From the NCBI RefSeq assembly GCF_002286935.1, contig NZ_MVOH01000017.1, positions 1 through 64,000 of the forward strand: 64,000 bases of DNA, in the 5' to 3' direction. The position numbers and the translations under genes are program-made. Shown one piece after another: positions 37,835-47,832 of the stretch (position 1 is the first letter of the stretch; each line of letters begins with the position of its first letter). Source of the stretch: Bifidobacterium criceti (GTDB lineage: Bacteria; Actinomycetota; Actinomycetes; Actinomycetales; Bifidobacteriaceae). Under the pieces are notes generated by a model. It had not been told where the DNA came from and made no database searches. It saw only the letters and a list, made by a program, of their open reading frames with translations.

Positions 37835-38299
37835 ATGGCATCGTCAATGCGTTCATCGCGTTCCTCGGCGGCCCCGGCAGGGCGGCAGGACCAGGAGGCA
37901 GGGAGCGGCCATGCCCACAAACGCCCACAATTGCATGTCGTCGAGAACCGCAGGACGTCGTCCTCGAAGGTCGGCCGCGGCATGGAACGGCTGCTGGACT
38001 GGACGCGTACGCGCCGCTCGCCGGTCGTCCACATCGTCATAGCCGTGCTCTTCCTCGGCGTGTGCCTGCTCGGCGCGCTCCTGCTGCGCACGCAGATGAG
38101 TTCGAACTCGTTCGAGGCCGCGACGATCGAGCAGCACATCACGATGCTCCAGCAGGACGTCGAGGAGGACCAGACGAAGCTCTCGCAGCTTGAGGCCACA
38201 TTGCCCGAACGCGCGCAGAAGATGAAGATGGTCCCCGCCCAGAACTCGCTTTCGATAGACCTCAATGGCTACGCCCCGTCACAGGAAGGCAACCGCTGA
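37835..38299 (+). CDS. FtsL-like divisome protein
   Basis: 154-residue bitopic membrane protein in the normal ftsL position between rsmH and ftsI. A Ser/Arg/Gln-rich cytoplasmic tail (1-60) is followed by one transmembrane helix (about 65-87, PVVHIVIAVLFLGVCLLGAL) and a coiled coil (ATIEQHITMLQQDVEE to TLPERAQKM). Sequence conservation in FtsL is low, so the call rests on topology and context. ATG 37835 lies two bases after the rsmH stop. Confidence 0.8.
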   Translation: MASSMRSSRSSAAPAGRQDQEAGSGHAHKRPQLHVVENRRTSSSKVGRGMERLLDWTRTRRSPVVHIVIAVLFLGVCLLGALLLRTQMSSNSFEAATIEQHITMLQQDVEEDQTKLSQLEATLPERAQKMKMVPAQNSLSIDLNGYAPSQEGNR

Positions 38300-38301
38300 C
38301 C

Positions 38302-40104
38302 ATGATGCATCCCATCCGTTCGTTCAAAGCGCTCACACAGCAGGCGCAACGCGCCGTCGCGCTCGGCGTCGTGCTCGCGATGATCGCATCGGTGTGCCTC
38401 GTGCGCCTTGGTGTGATCCAGCTCGTCGAAGGCGCCCACACCGCGCAGGCGGCGACGCAGAGCCGCACCGTCAAAGTCACGCTCGATGCGAAACGCGGCA
38501 GGATCCTCGACACGAACGGCGTCGTGCTCGCGCAGAGCGTCGAACGCTACACGATCATCGGCAACCCCGAAGCGGCGCAGGACTTCACGCCGCTCGATTG
38601 CACGCCACGGACGAAGGACTACTGCCAGCAGCTCGACGGCAAACCGCTCAAGACGACGGGCGTCGCCGCCGTCGCGCAGTTGCTTGCGCCGTTGCTCGGC
38701 ATGAGCGCGGCCGAGATCGGCGGCAAACTCGCCGGGACCGGCCAGTATGCCGTCCTCAAGAAAGACGTGACCCCGGAGGTCAAACGCAAGATCAGCGCGT
38801 TGCATCTGGGAGGCATCGTCTACGGCGAGCTCAGCGACGAACGCGTCTATTCGAACGGCACGTTGATGGGTGTCTTCCTCGGCGGCGTCAATGACGAAGG
38901 CAAAGGCGTCGCAGGCGTCGAGCAGCTTGAGGACCGCACGCTCACCGGCACGGACGGCTATGAGATCTACCAGCAGGGCAATGGCGGCGAGCAGATACCC
39001 GGCACGATGACCGAATCGAAGAACGCCGTCAACGGTTCCGATGTCCAGCTGACGATCGACCGCGACGTGCAGTGGCGCGTCGAACAGATCCTCAAGCAGA
39101 GCCAGGACACCTACAAGGCCGGATGGGGCATCGCCGTCGTGCAGAACGTCAAGACGGGGCAGATCGTCGCGCTCGCCGACACGGACACCGTCGAAGCGGG
39201 AAGCGACGACGCGAAGCTCAACGTCGCGCGTGCGGTCAACCAGACCTTCGAACCCGGTTCGATCGGCAAGGTCTTCACGATGTCGGGCGTCATCCAGGAG
39301 GGTCTGCACACGATGGGCGACAAGTTCACGGTCCCGGGGACGATCACGATCGACGGGCAGAAATACAAGGACTCGTTCGACCACGGTGACGAGCATTGGA
39401 CGATGGCGGGCATCCTCGAACAATCGTCGAACGTCGGCACGATCCTCGCCGCGGAGAACCTGAGCGACGACAAACGCTACGAATACCTCACGAAATTCGG
39501 CCTCGGCCAACCGACCGGCCTCGGCCTGCCGGGCGAATCGCAGGGCCTGCTCGCGCAGGCCGCGCAGTGGGACGGCCGTACGCGCAACACCATCCTGTTC
39601 GGCCAGGGCTATACGGTCAACGCGTTGCAGTTGACGAACGCCGTGTCCGTCATCGCGAACAACGGTGTGAGGAAACCGCAGACGATCATCAAATCGGTCA
39701 CCGGCGCGGATGGCAAGGTCCATGAGACCGAAGTCGGCGAATCGACGCGCGTCATCGACGAATCGGTCTCGAAACAACTGCTCAACGCGATGGAATCGGT
39801 TTCGGAACACTATGCGTCGAAAGGGTTCGCCGGCGTGGACGGCTACCGTGTCGCGGCGAAGTCCGGCACCGCGGAAGTGGCGGGCGACGACGGCAAGCTG
39901 TCCTCGCTCATCAGCGACTATTCGGCGATCATCCCCGCCGACAACCCGCAGTTCGTCGTCACCGTCGTCCTCAAGGACCCCGAAGGCAATTACGGCGGTC
40001 TGACGGCGGGGCCGGTCTTCGCGGAGATCGGCAAGTTCCTGATGCAGAAATACGAAGTGCCGAATTCGCAGCCGCGCAAGGATGCGATTCCGGTCGAATG
40101 GTGA
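38302..40104 (+). CDS. ftsI: Class B penicillin-binding protein FtsI (PBP3)
   Basis: Septal transpeptidase. One N-terminal transmembrane helix (about 15-37), a dimerisation domain beginning SRTVKVTLDAKRGRILDTNG, and the transpeptidase domain with SxxK at Ser320 (FEPGSIGKVF), SxN at Ser375-Asn377 and KSGT at Lys520. No PASTA domain is seen at the C-terminus, unlike some actinobacterial PBPs. A 600-residue protein. It follows the ftsL-like gene by two bases. Confidence 0.96.
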   Translation: MMHPIRSFKALTQQAQRAVALGVVLAMIASVCLVRLGVIQLVEGAHTAQAATQSRTVKVTLDAKRGRILDTNGVVLAQSVERYTIIGNPEAAQDFTPLDCTPRTKDYCQQLDGKPLKTTGVAAVAQLLAPLLGMSAAEIGGKLAGTGQYAVLKKDVTPEVKRKISALHLGGIVYGELSDERVYSNGTLMGVFLGGVNDEGKGVAGVEQLEDRTLTGTDGYEIYQQGNGGEQIPGTMTESKNAVNGSDVQLTIDRDVQWRVEQILKQSQDTYKAGWGIAVVQNVKTGQIVALADTDTVEAGSDDAKLNVARAVNQTFEPGSIGKVFTMSGVIQEGLHTMGDKFTVPGTITIDGQKYKDSFDHGDEHWTMAGILEQSSNVGTILAAENLSDDKRYEYLTKFGLGQPTGLGLPGESQGLLAQAAQWDGRTRNTILFGQGYTVNALQLTNAVSVIANNGVRKPQTIIKSVTGADGKVHETEVGESTRVIDESVSKQLLNAMESVSEHYASKGFAGVDGYRVAAKSGTAEVAGDDGKLSSLISDYSAIIPADNPQFVVTVVLKDPEGNYGGLTAGPVFAEIGKFLMQKYEVPNSQPRKDAIPVEW

Positions 40105-40128
40105 ACGGCGACGAGGGAGGAGCCAACA

Positions 40129-41010
40129 ATGAGCGCAATCAGTGAAACGGTATCGCAGCGCATGACGCTCGGCATGCTCGCGGACCGTTATGGATACGAG
40201 CTTGTACCGGATTTCGCGCGCGATGTGACGATCACGTCACTCGCGAACGATGTCGAATCGGTCACGCCGGGCGCGCTGTTCATGCCCGGCACCCGCATCG
40301 ACAAAGGCCGGATCGCGCTTGCCGTGCGGCGTGGCGCGTATGCGGTCCTGCTGCCGACGTCGATGCGCAATGCGGTCGACGACCCGCAGGTGCCGGTCGT
40401 GTTCGCCGACCCGACACCCCGCCAGATCGGCGAACTCGCGTCCTCGATCGCGGGACGCCCCGCCGAATCGATCGCCGTGTTCGCCGTCGCCGGGAGCGAT
40501 GTCGACGCCGTGCGCAAGGACGTCGATGTCCTCGCGCAGTTCCTGCATATGCTCGGCAATCCCGTCGGCACCGTGTGCGAAGGCGACTCGCAGTCACTTG
40601 AGCGGTTCCTCGACCTCTCCTATCCCGTTGACGCGTTCGCGATGCAGCGCGTGTTCTCGGTGTGTGTCGAGGACGGTGCAGCCGCGATCATCATCGCGCT
40701 CAACAACCGTTCCGTCGCTTCGGGTGCGCTCGAAGCGGTCGGCGTCGACGTGCTCGGCTATGACGATGCGGCCGGCGACGAGCACATCGACGAGATGCTC
40801 GCCCACGTGAGCGAACAATACGGTTGCGTACTCGACGCGAACACACATCTCGCCCAGCGGGGCGAGGAGACCGACGCGATGGCGGAACAGGCCGATTTCG
40901 GCGAAGGCGAGACGCGTCCGCTTTCGCTCGCGATCGCGATGGTGCTCGCCGCGGGCGTGCGCAAGGCGAACATCCGCAACGCGCTGCGTGTGTCGAGGGA
41001 GATGCGCTGA
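40129..41010 (+). CDS. MurE-like protein lacking the ATP-binding loop
   Basis: 293 residues in the place where murE is usual (between ftsI and murF). The N-terminal part (about 10-110) resembles a Mur ligase N-domain: RDVTITSLANDVESVTPGALF then KGRIALAVRRGAYAVLL. Where Mur ligases have GTNGKTT, this protein reads AVAGSDVDAVRKDV, so the P-loop is gone, and the C-terminal glutamate-ligase domain is not recognisable; ALRVSREMR is its end. It may be a scaffold or a decayed MurE with an active murE elsewhere. Shine-Dalgarno GGAGGAGCC supports the start. Confidence 0.75.
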   Translation: MSAISETVSQRMTLGMLADRYGYELVPDFARDVTITSLANDVESVTPGALFMPGTRIDKGRIALAVRRGAYAVLLPTSMRNAVDDPQVPVVFADPTPRQIGELASSIAGRPAESIAVFAVAGSDVDAVRKDVDVLAQFLHMLGNPVGTVCEGDSQSLERFLDLSYPVDAFAMQRVFSVCVEDGAAAIIIALNNRSVASGALEAVGVDVLGYDDAAGDEHIDEMLAHVSEQYGCVLDANTHLAQRGEETDAMAEQADFGEGETRPLSLAIAMVLAAGVRKANIRNALRVSREMR

Positions 41011-41059
41011 GCGCACGGTTCACGGACGACGATATGGGCTTTCGGACAAGGAGACAACG

Positions 41060-42547
41060 ATGATGAGGATGATGCTGGCCGACGTGGCCAAGGCGGTCGA
41101 AGGCCGCATGATCAATGCGGACGACATGTCCGCGCAACGGTTCGTAACCGACGTCGTCACCGATTCGCGCGCCGCGCATGACGGATCGCTGTTCGTCGCG
41201 ATCAAAGGCGAGCACACCGACGGGCACGACTATGTGCGTGGCATCGCCGCGCAGGGCGCCGTGGCCGCGATCGTCGACCATGAGATCGACGACGCGCCCA
41301 TCGCGCAGATCATCGTGGGTGACACCGTCACCGCGCTCGGACTGCTCGCGAAAGCCAACCTCGAACGTCGTCGTACGGAACGCGAACCGTTCACGGTCGT
41401 CGGCATCACCGGGTCGGTCGGCAAGACGACGACGAAGGACCTGCTCAACGCGCTGCTGTCGACGCTCGGCAAGACGATCGCGCCCGTCGGATCGTTCAAC
41501 AACGAGATCGGACTGCCGCTCACGGCGCTCGAAGTGGATGGCGGCACACGCTACCTCATCGCGGAGATGGGCGCGAACCATCTCGGTGAGATCGCGCATC
41601 TGACGACGATCGCGCCGCCGGACGTCGCCGTCGTGCTCAAAGTCGGCGTCGCGCATCTCGGCGAGTTCGGATCGGTCGAACACATCGCGCAGGCGAAAAG
41701 CGAAATCGTGCGCGGCCTGCTCAACGATGGCACGACCGTGCTCAACGCCGACGATCCGCGCGTCGCGAAGATGCGTGAGATCGCGCCCGGCAACGTCGTG
41801 TGGTTCGGCGTCGAGCATGCGCAGATGCATGACGGGGACGGCTACGTCGCCGCCGATGACATCACGCTCGACGATCTGGGACGCCCCGTCTTCGCACTCG
41901 TCGACGACGCGGGCGTCGAGCAGCGCGTCACGCTCGGCATCGCGGGCGCGCACAACGTCATGAACGCGCTCGCCGCGGCGAGCGTCGCACGTCTCGAAGG
42001 CATGCCGCTCGAACGGATCGCGGCAGTATTGTCGGACGTCACGGCCGTGAGCCCGCACCGCATGGCCGTGAGCGACGTCGAACGCGACGGCGAACGGTTC
42101 ACGCTCATCGACGACTCGTTCAACGCGAACCCCGATTCGATGCGCGCGGGCATCGACGGACTCGTCGCATGGCGCGCACAGGAGGACGTGCAGCCGTTCC
42201 GTGTCGCCGTGCTCGGGGCGATGCTCGAGCTCGGCGACGGTGAGGCGCGCGCACACCGCGGCATCGGCGCCTACGCCGTCGAAGCGGGCGCCGACGCCGT
42301 CATCGCGGTCGGCGCGGACGGTGATGACCACCTCAACGCGCTCGCGGAGGACATCGCGGACGGCGCGCGCGGCGCGCTCGGCGCCGACGATGCACCCGCC
42401 GTCGTATATGTGACGAACACGGCCGACGCGGACACGGCGGTCGAGGACATCAACCGCGAACACAAGGACATGGTCGTGCTGCTCAAAGGATCGCACGCCT
42501 CCGGCCTGAGCGCGCTCGCGTCGCGCTGGACCGGCGACGCGCACTGA
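41060..42547 (+). CDS. murF: UDP-MurNAc-tripeptide:D-Ala-D-Ala ligase
   Basis: Adds the D-Ala-D-Ala dipeptide to the muramyl peptide. N-domain RFVTDVVTDSRAAHDGSLFVAI, ATP loop VVGITGSVGKTTTKDLL near residue 120, EMGANHLGEIAHL, and FTLIDDSFNANPDSMRAGI, which is the MurF hallmark. From ATG 41060 (CAAGGAGAC upstream) it has 495 residues. An overlap with upstream sequence in the same frame from 40988 was rejected as non-conserved. Confidence 0.97.
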   Translation: MMRMMLADVAKAVEGRMINADDMSAQRFVTDVVTDSRAAHDGSLFVAIKGEHTDGHDYVRGIAAQGAVAAIVDHEIDDAPIAQIIVGDTVTALGLLAKANLERRRTEREPFTVVGITGSVGKTTTKDLLNALLSTLGKTIAPVGSFNNEIGLPLTALEVDGGTRYLIAEMGANHLGEIAHLTTIAPPDVAVVLKVGVAHLGEFGSVEHIAQAKSEIVRGLLNDGTTVLNADDPRVAKMREIAPGNVVWFGVEHAQMHDGDGYVAADDITLDDLGRPVFALVDDAGVEQRVTLGIAGAHNVMNALAAASVARLEGMPLERIAAVLSDVTAVSPHRMAVSDVERDGERFTLIDDSFNANPDSMRAGIDGLVAWRAQEDVQPFRVAVLGAMLELGDGEARAHRGIGAYAVEAGADAVIAVGADGDDHLNALAEDIADGARGALGADDAPAVVYVTNTADADTAVEDINREHKDMVVLLKGSHASGLSALASRWTGDAH

Positions 42548-42592
42548 ACGGACTAACCCACTGCAATCACGCAACCGAATGGAGAACCCCAG

Positions 42593-43699
42593 GTGATCGC
42601 ACTCATCATTGGCATCTTGGTCTCATTGCTTGTGACGATGATCGGCACACCGCTGCTCATCCGCATCGTGCACAAGCTCAACTACGGGCAGTACATCCGC
42701 CAGGACGGCCCGCAGTCGCACCTCGTCAAACGAGGCACGCCGACGCTCGGCGGCGTCGTCATCGTGCTCGCCGTGCTCCTCGGATGGGGCGCAAGTGCAC
42801 TGTACCGGTACTGCCTGCATGGCGCCGTGCCGTCATGGTCGGCCGTCCTCGCGCTCTTCGCGATGGCGTCGATGGGGCTGCTCGGCTTCATCGATGATTT
42901 CGCGAAGGTCCGCAAGAAACAGAACGAAGGCCTCACGGTCGGCGGCAAGTTCTTCGGGCAGATCGTCTTCGCGACGCTCTTCGCGGTCCTCGCGCTCGTC
43001 CTGCCGACGAAATCCGGGTTCCCGAGCGCACAGCCGGGCATGAGCTTCATCGAGAAACCATTCGTGAGCTTCGACTTTGCGGGGCGTGCGCTCGCGATCA
43101 TCCTGTTCGTCGTCTGGGTCAACTTCCTCATGGCCGCATGGACGAACGCCGTCAACCTGTCGGATGGCCTCGACGGCCTGTGTGCGGGCTCGTCGATGGT
43201 CGCGTTCGTCGGCTACGCGATCATCGCGATCTGGGAAAGCTACCATCTCGCCGGTTCGCACCGTTCTGGCTTCACGTACGCGGTCTCCGACCCGCTCGAT
43301 TTGGCGATCATCGCGTGCTGCGCGGCGATGGCATGCCTCGGCTTCCTGTGGTACAACTGCAATCCGGCGTCGATCTTCATGGGCGACACCGGTTCGCTCG
43401 CGCTCGGCGGCCTGTTCGCGGCGCTTTCGATCGAGACGCACACCGAGTTCCTTGCGATCATCATCGGCGGCCTGTTCGTCATCGAGGCGATGAGCGACGT
43501 CATCCAGGTCGGCTATTTCAAGGCGACAGGCAAACGCGTGTTCAAGATGGCGCCGATCCACCATCATTTCGAGCTCGAAGGATGGACCGAAGGCAAGGTC
43601 GTCGTGCGCTTCTGGATGATCGAGCTCATGTTCGTGATGACCGGCCTTGTCATCTTCTACGGCGATTGGGTCGCGCGTTCGGGACTGTGGCACATATGA
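42593..43699 (+). CDS. mraY: Phospho-MurNAc-pentapeptide transferase
   Basis: Multi-span membrane enzyme forming lipid I. Conserved loops: [53 protein letters not shown] (Asp-rich metal site) and [23 protein letters not shown]. About ten hydrophobic segments are visible in 368 residues. The start is GTG at 42593. The stop overlaps a possible murD ATG as ATGA (43696-43699). Confidence 0.97.
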   Translation: MIALIIGILVSLLVTMIGTPLLIRIVHKLNYGQYIRQDGPQSHLVKRGTPTLGGVVIVLAVLLGWGASALYRYCLHGAVPSWSAVLALFAMASMGLLGFIDDFAKVRKKQNEGLTVGGKFFGQIVFATLFAVLALVLPTKSGFPSAQPGMSFIEKPFVSFDFAGRALAIILFVVWVNFLMAAWTNAVNLSDGLDGLCAGSSMVAFVGYAIIAIWESYHLAGSHRSGFTYAVSDPLDLAIIACCAAMACLGFLWYNCNPASIFMGDTGSLALGGLFAALSIETHTEFLAIIIGGLFVIEAMSDVIQVGYFKATGKRVFKMAPIHHHFELEGWTEGKVVVRFWMIELMFVMTGLVIFYGDWVARSGLWHI

Positions 43700-43773
43700 C
43701 ATACGGCGCCGGGCACATGGCGGATGCCGGCACAAGCGGCAGGGATACAGCAATGATGGAAGGATGGAACGAT

Positions 43774-45213
43774 ATGGAACTCGACCTTGGGCATATGACG
43801 GTCGTTGTGGCGGGGCTCGGCGTCTCGGGACGCAGCCTCGTGGAGATCCTGCGTCCGCGCGCACATGAGGTCATCGCGGTCGACGAACGCAAACCGGACG
43901 CCGACCTCACCTCATTCGACGACATTCCGTGGGACCGCGTCGACCTCGTCTGCACATCGCCCGTGTTCAATCCGCGCACACCGTTCATCCTCGAGGCGGG
44001 CCGCCGTGGCATCCCGGTCATCAGCGAGGTCGAACTCGCATGGCTCATGCGCGTCGACAACACGAGGACGGGAAAGCCCGCGCCGTGGATCGGCATCACC
44101 GGCACGAACGGCAAGACGAGCACGACCGAGATGACGTCGGCGATGCTCACCGCATGCGGCCTCAACGCACCGGCCGTCGGCAACATCGGCAAGGCCGTCT
44201 CCCACGCCGCACTGAACGCGGACAACGACGTGCTGTGCGTCGAACTGAGCTCGTTCCAGCTGCATTTCACGTATTCGCTCGAGCTTGACGGCGCCGCGAT
44301 CACGAACATCGCCGCCGACCACCTCGACTGGCATGGCGGCATCGAACAGTACGCCGAAGACAAATCGAAGGTTTTCGACGGCGCGCGCCGTGTCATCGCC
44401 TACAACGCGCAGGACGAACGCGTCACCGAACTCGCCCGCGAGGCGAAGACGGCCGAAGGCTGCGTCGATGTCGGCTTCACGCTCGCCGAACCCGTCGCGG
44501 GCCAGATCGGCGTCAAGGACGGATGGATCGTCGACATGGCGGGCGTGACCGGCATGCCGGTCGGCGTCGAACACCGGCTCGCGGCGCTCGCCGACTTCCC
44601 GTATCTCATGGAGCCTGACGGCACGCTCTACCCGCATCTCGTCGCCGACGCGCTCACCGCGATCGTCCTCGTGACGGCGCTCGACGTGGACCTTGACACG
44701 GCGCTCGCCGCGCTCAAACGGTTCAAGCCCGGCGGCCACCGCATCGAGGAGGTCGCCGCGCTCACGGACGAAGACGGTTCCGCGATACGGTTCATCGACG
44801 ATTCGAAGGCGACGAACGCGCACGCCGCGCGCGCGTCCCTGTCAAGCTTCGCGCCGGGAAGCGTCGTATGGGTCGCCGGCGGCCTCGCGAAAGGCGGCCG
44901 TTTCGAACAGCTCGTCGCCGAGGAACGCGACCGGCTCAAGGCGGCCGTCGTCATCGGCGTCGACCAAGAGCCGATGCTCGACGCGTTGCGCACAAGCGCA
45001 CCCGATCTTCCTGTGGCCGTCATCGACCCGTCCGATGCCGCGACCGTCATGGCTCGCGCCGTCGACGCGGCAGCCGCGTTCGCGTCCCCCGGCGACGTCG
45101 TGCTGCTCGCTCCGGCATGCGCATCGATGGACCAGTTCACGTCCTATGCCGACCGCGGCGACCGCTTCGCGGCCGAGGCGCAGCGTTGGGTGAATGCGCA
45201 TGGCCGAGACTGA
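43774..45213 (+). CDS. murD: UDP-MurNAc-L-alanine:D-glutamate ligase
   Basis: Cytoplasmic Mur ligase adding D-Glu. N-terminal Rossmann [20 protein letters not shown] loop [41 protein letters not shown] and, near the end, [18 protein letters not shown]. From ATG 43774 (AAGGA nine bases upstream) it is 479 residues, the usual size. An ATG at 43696 overlapping the mraY stop as ATGA would add 26 poorly conserved residues and remains possible. The 3' end overlaps ftsW. Confidence 0.95.
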   Translation: MELDLGHMTVVVAGLGVSGRSLVEILRPRAHEVIAVDERKPDADLTSFDDIPWDRVDLVCTSPVFNPRTPFILEAGRRGIPVISEVELAWLMRVDNTRTGKPAPWIGITGTNGKTSTTEMTSAMLTACGLNAPAVGNIGKAVSHAALNADNDVLCVELSSFQLHFTYSLELDGAAITNIAADHLDWHGGIEQYAEDKSKVFDGARRVIAYNAQDERVTELAREAKTAEGCVDVGFTLAEPVAGQIGVKDGWIVDMAGVTGMPVGVEHRLAALADFPYLMEPDGTLYPHLVADALTAIVLVTALDVDLDTALAALKRFKPGGHRIEEVAALTDEDGSAIRFIDDSKATNAHAARASLSSFAPGSVVWVAGGLAKGGRFEQLVAEERDRLKAAVVIGVDQEPMLDALRTSAPDLPVAVIDPSDAATVMARAVDAAAAFASPGDVVLLAPACASMDQFTSYADRGDRFAAEAQRWVNAHGRD

Positions 45214-46546
45214 ACGCAAGCCACGCAAGCCACGTACGGCGTCGTCAAACGGCGCCGTCGGGGCGCCGCGCCGGCAATACACGGTCCGCAGGCGCTCGCT
45301 CGCCGATACGGACGGTGCAGCCGTGCAACCGTCCGCATCGAAGGCACGGCCGGCGGCGCGTGACGCGCTCGATTTCTCGCAATACCGCGGATGGCGCATG
45401 TTCCTCAACCCACTATGGTGCTACCACGGCTTCTTCGCATGCGTGCTCGCGTTGACGCTCTTCGGCCTCGTCATGGTGTTCTCGAGCTCATCGGTCTCGA
45501 TGGTCGCCGCCGGCGCCGCGCCGTGGACGCAGTTCATCAGCCAGATGGGGTTCGCGGTGCTCGGCTTCCTGCTGATGGCCGCCGCCGCGATGATGCCGTT
45601 GCGTGTCTACACGATGCACCACCTCATGTACATCATCTATGGGGTCAGCCTTGTGCTGCAGGGCATCACGCTCACGCCGCTTGGCATCGAGGTGTACGGC
45701 AACCGCGGCTGGATCCCGATCGGACCGGTCACGCTGCAGCCCGCGGAGATCCTCAAACTCATGCTGTGCATCGTGTTGCCGCTCTCGCTGCGCCGCGTGC
45801 ATGCCAAGCACCTCGAATCGCGCACGGCGAAGCCGCGGTTGCGTGATTATATGCTGCCGCTCGGGATGCTCGCGTTGGCGGTCGGGCTCGTCATCCTCGG
45901 CAAGGACCTCGGCACATGCATGATCCTCGTGTTCATCGGCCTCATCGCGTTCTGGACGAGCGATTTCCCGAAACGGTGGCTCGGCGTCGCCGGCGTCATC
46001 GCGGTCGTGTTCGTCGCATTGTTCGTGCTCACGAGCTCGAACCGCATGAGCCGTATCCTCGCGACCTACCAGGGATGCGAGGACGGCGCGCAGACCGTGT
46101 GCTACCAGTCGATGCATGCGCGCTATGCAATCGCGTCGGGCGGTCTGCTCGGCGTCGGCATCGGCAACTCACGTGAGAAATGGAACTATCTGCCGGCCGC
46201 GCACAATGATTTCATCTATGCGATCATCTGCGAGGAGCTCGGCTTCGTCGGCGGCCTGCTCGTGCTGCTGCTGTTCGTCGTGCTCGGATGGTGCATGATC
46301 GTCGTCGCGATGAGGACACCGAACAAGTTCGCCTCGTCGGTCCTGCTGTGCCTGACGATATGGATCGTCGGGCAGGCGCTCATCAACATCGCCGTCGTGC
46401 TCGGCATCCTGCCGGTCATGGGACTGCCGATGCCGTTCGTCTCGGCGGGCGGCACATCGCTCATCATGTGTCTCACGGCGGCGGGGGTATGTCTGAGCGT
46501 CATGCGCAGCCAGCCGCAGATACGTGCGGAACGCACGAAGGCATGA
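45200..46546 (+). CDS. ftsW: Lipid II polymerase FtsW
   Basis: SEDS-family septal peptidoglycan glycosyltransferase, partner of FtsI. A basic, Ser/Arg-rich cytoplasmic extension (about 1-65) precedes ten membrane helices. SEDS marks include the GMVMFSSSS-like loop ([15 protein letters not shown]), [22 protein letters not shown] with the catalytic-region Glu, and [32 protein letters not shown]. The ATG at 45200 has GGGTGA six bases upstream; 45194 is another candidate. Starts inside the murD 3' end. Confidence 0.96.
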   Translation: MAETERKPRKPRTASSNGAVGAPRRQYTVRRRSLADTDGAAVQPSASKARPAARDALDFSQYRGWRMFLNPLWCYHGFFACVLALTLFGLVMVFSSSSVSMVAAGAAPWTQFISQMGFAVLGFLLMAAAAMMPLRVYTMHHLMYIIYGVSLVLQGITLTPLGIEVYGNRGWIPIGPVTLQPAEILKLMLCIVLPLSLRRVHAKHLESRTAKPRLRDYMLPLGMLALAVGLVILGKDLGTCMILVFIGLIAFWTSDFPKRWLGVAGVIAVVFVALFVLTSSNRMSRILATYQGCEDGAQTVCYQSMHARYAIASGGLLGVGIGNSREKWNYLPAAHNDFIYAIICEELGFVGGLLVLLLFVVLGWCMIVVAMRTPNKFASSVLLCLTIWIVGQALINIAVVLGILPVMGLPMPFVSAGGTSLIMCLTAAGVCLSVMRSQPQIRAERTKA

Positions 46547-46574
46547 CCTCAACCGCGTCGACTACAGTGAAGGC

Positions 46575-47762
46575 ATGATGAGTACAGGAACGCAGCACCG
46601 AATCATTCTCGCCGGCGGCGGCACCGCCGGCCACGTCAATCCGCTTCTCGCGGTCGCCGACGCGATCCGCGCACGGGATGAGGACGCCGACATCATCGCG
46701 CTCGGCACGGCCGTCGGCCTTGAGGCCGACCTTGTCCCGGCCGCCGGATACCGGCTCGAAACGATCGAGAAAGTGCCGTTCCCGCGCCGACCGAACGCGT
46801 ACATGTTCACGTTCCCTGCGAAATGGCGCCGCGAGACGGCGAAGGTCCGGGAACTCATCGGCGCGCAGGGCTCGAATGTCGTCGTCGGCTTCGGCGGCTA
46901 CGCGTCGGCTCCGGCATACGCGGCCGCGCACAAACTCGGCGTCCCGATCGTCATCCATGAGCAGAACGCGCGCGCCGGCATGGCGAACAAACTCGGTGCG
47001 CATTGGGCGCGCTTCATCGGCACCGCCTATGACGGCACAGGCCTTGAACCCGCGAAAGGCGGCACGATCGAGCGTGTCGGCCTGCCGCTGCGCCCCGCGA
47101 TCGCGGCGCTCGCCGAACAGCTGCAGACCGACCGTGCAGGCGCGCGTGAACGCAACGCGCGTGAGCTCGGCCTCGACCCGTCACGTCCGATCATCGTCGT
47201 CACCGGTGGTTCGCTCGGCGCGGCGAGCCTCAACCGTGCAATCGCCGGCACCGCGGGCACACTCGTGCGCCATGCGCAGGTCGTGCATCTGACCGGCAAA
47301 GGCAAGATCGACGAAGTGCGCGACCGCGTCGTGCAATCGGCGGGCTCACAGGTCCTCACCGGTCTCGGCGACGACGCGCAGCCGGGACGTGACTACCATG
47401 TCGCGCAATACCTCGAACGCATCGACAAGGCCTTCGCATGCGCCGACCTTGTCATATGCCGTTCCGGAGCGGGCACCGTGAGCGAACTGACGGCGCTCGG
47501 GCTTCCGGCCGTCTACGTGCCGTTGCCGATCGGCAACGGCGAACAGCGCTTCAACGCACAACCCGTCATCGACGCCGGCGGCGGCCTGCTCGTCGATGAC
47601 AAGGACTTCACGACGACATGGGTCGAGGAACACATCCCCGCAATCCTCTCGAACCCGGCGACACTGCGCACCTATGGCGAGCGCGCGTGGACATACGGCA
47701 TCCGCGACGCCACCGACCGCATGGCGGCGCATATCCTCGACATCGCCGACGCGCAGGCGTGA
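46575..47762 (+). CDS. murG: Lipid II synthase (UDP-GlcNAc transferase) MurG
   Basis: Peripheral membrane glycosyltransferase (GT28) converting lipid I to lipid II. Seen: [67 protein letters not shown] and [26 protein letters not shown] with [11 protein letters not shown]. 395 residues from ATG 46575. It lies 28 bases after ftsW. Confidence 0.97.
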   Translation: MMSTGTQHRIILAGGGTAGHVNPLLAVADAIRARDEDADIIALGTAVGLEADLVPAAGYRLETIEKVPFPRRPNAYMFTFPAKWRRETAKVRELIGAQGSNVVVGFGGYASAPAYAAAHKLGVPIVIHEQNARAGMANKLGAHWARFIGTAYDGTGLEPAKGGTIERVGLPLRPAIAALAEQLQTDRAGARERNARELGLDPSRPIIVVTGGSLGAASLNRAIAGTAGTLVRHAQVVHLTGKGKIDEVRDRVVQSAGSQVLTGLGDDAQPGRDYHVAQYLERIDKAFACADLVICRSGAGTVSELTALGLPAVYVPLPIGNGEQRFNAQPVIDAGGGLLVDDKDFTTTWVEEHIPAILSNPATLRTYGERAWTYGIRDATDRMAAHILDIADAQA

Positions 47763-47832
47763 GCGGGACACCACAAAAACGCATCGACAGACAGACACGG
47801 ACATCGCAGACAACGAACAGGAGCGTTTTCCA

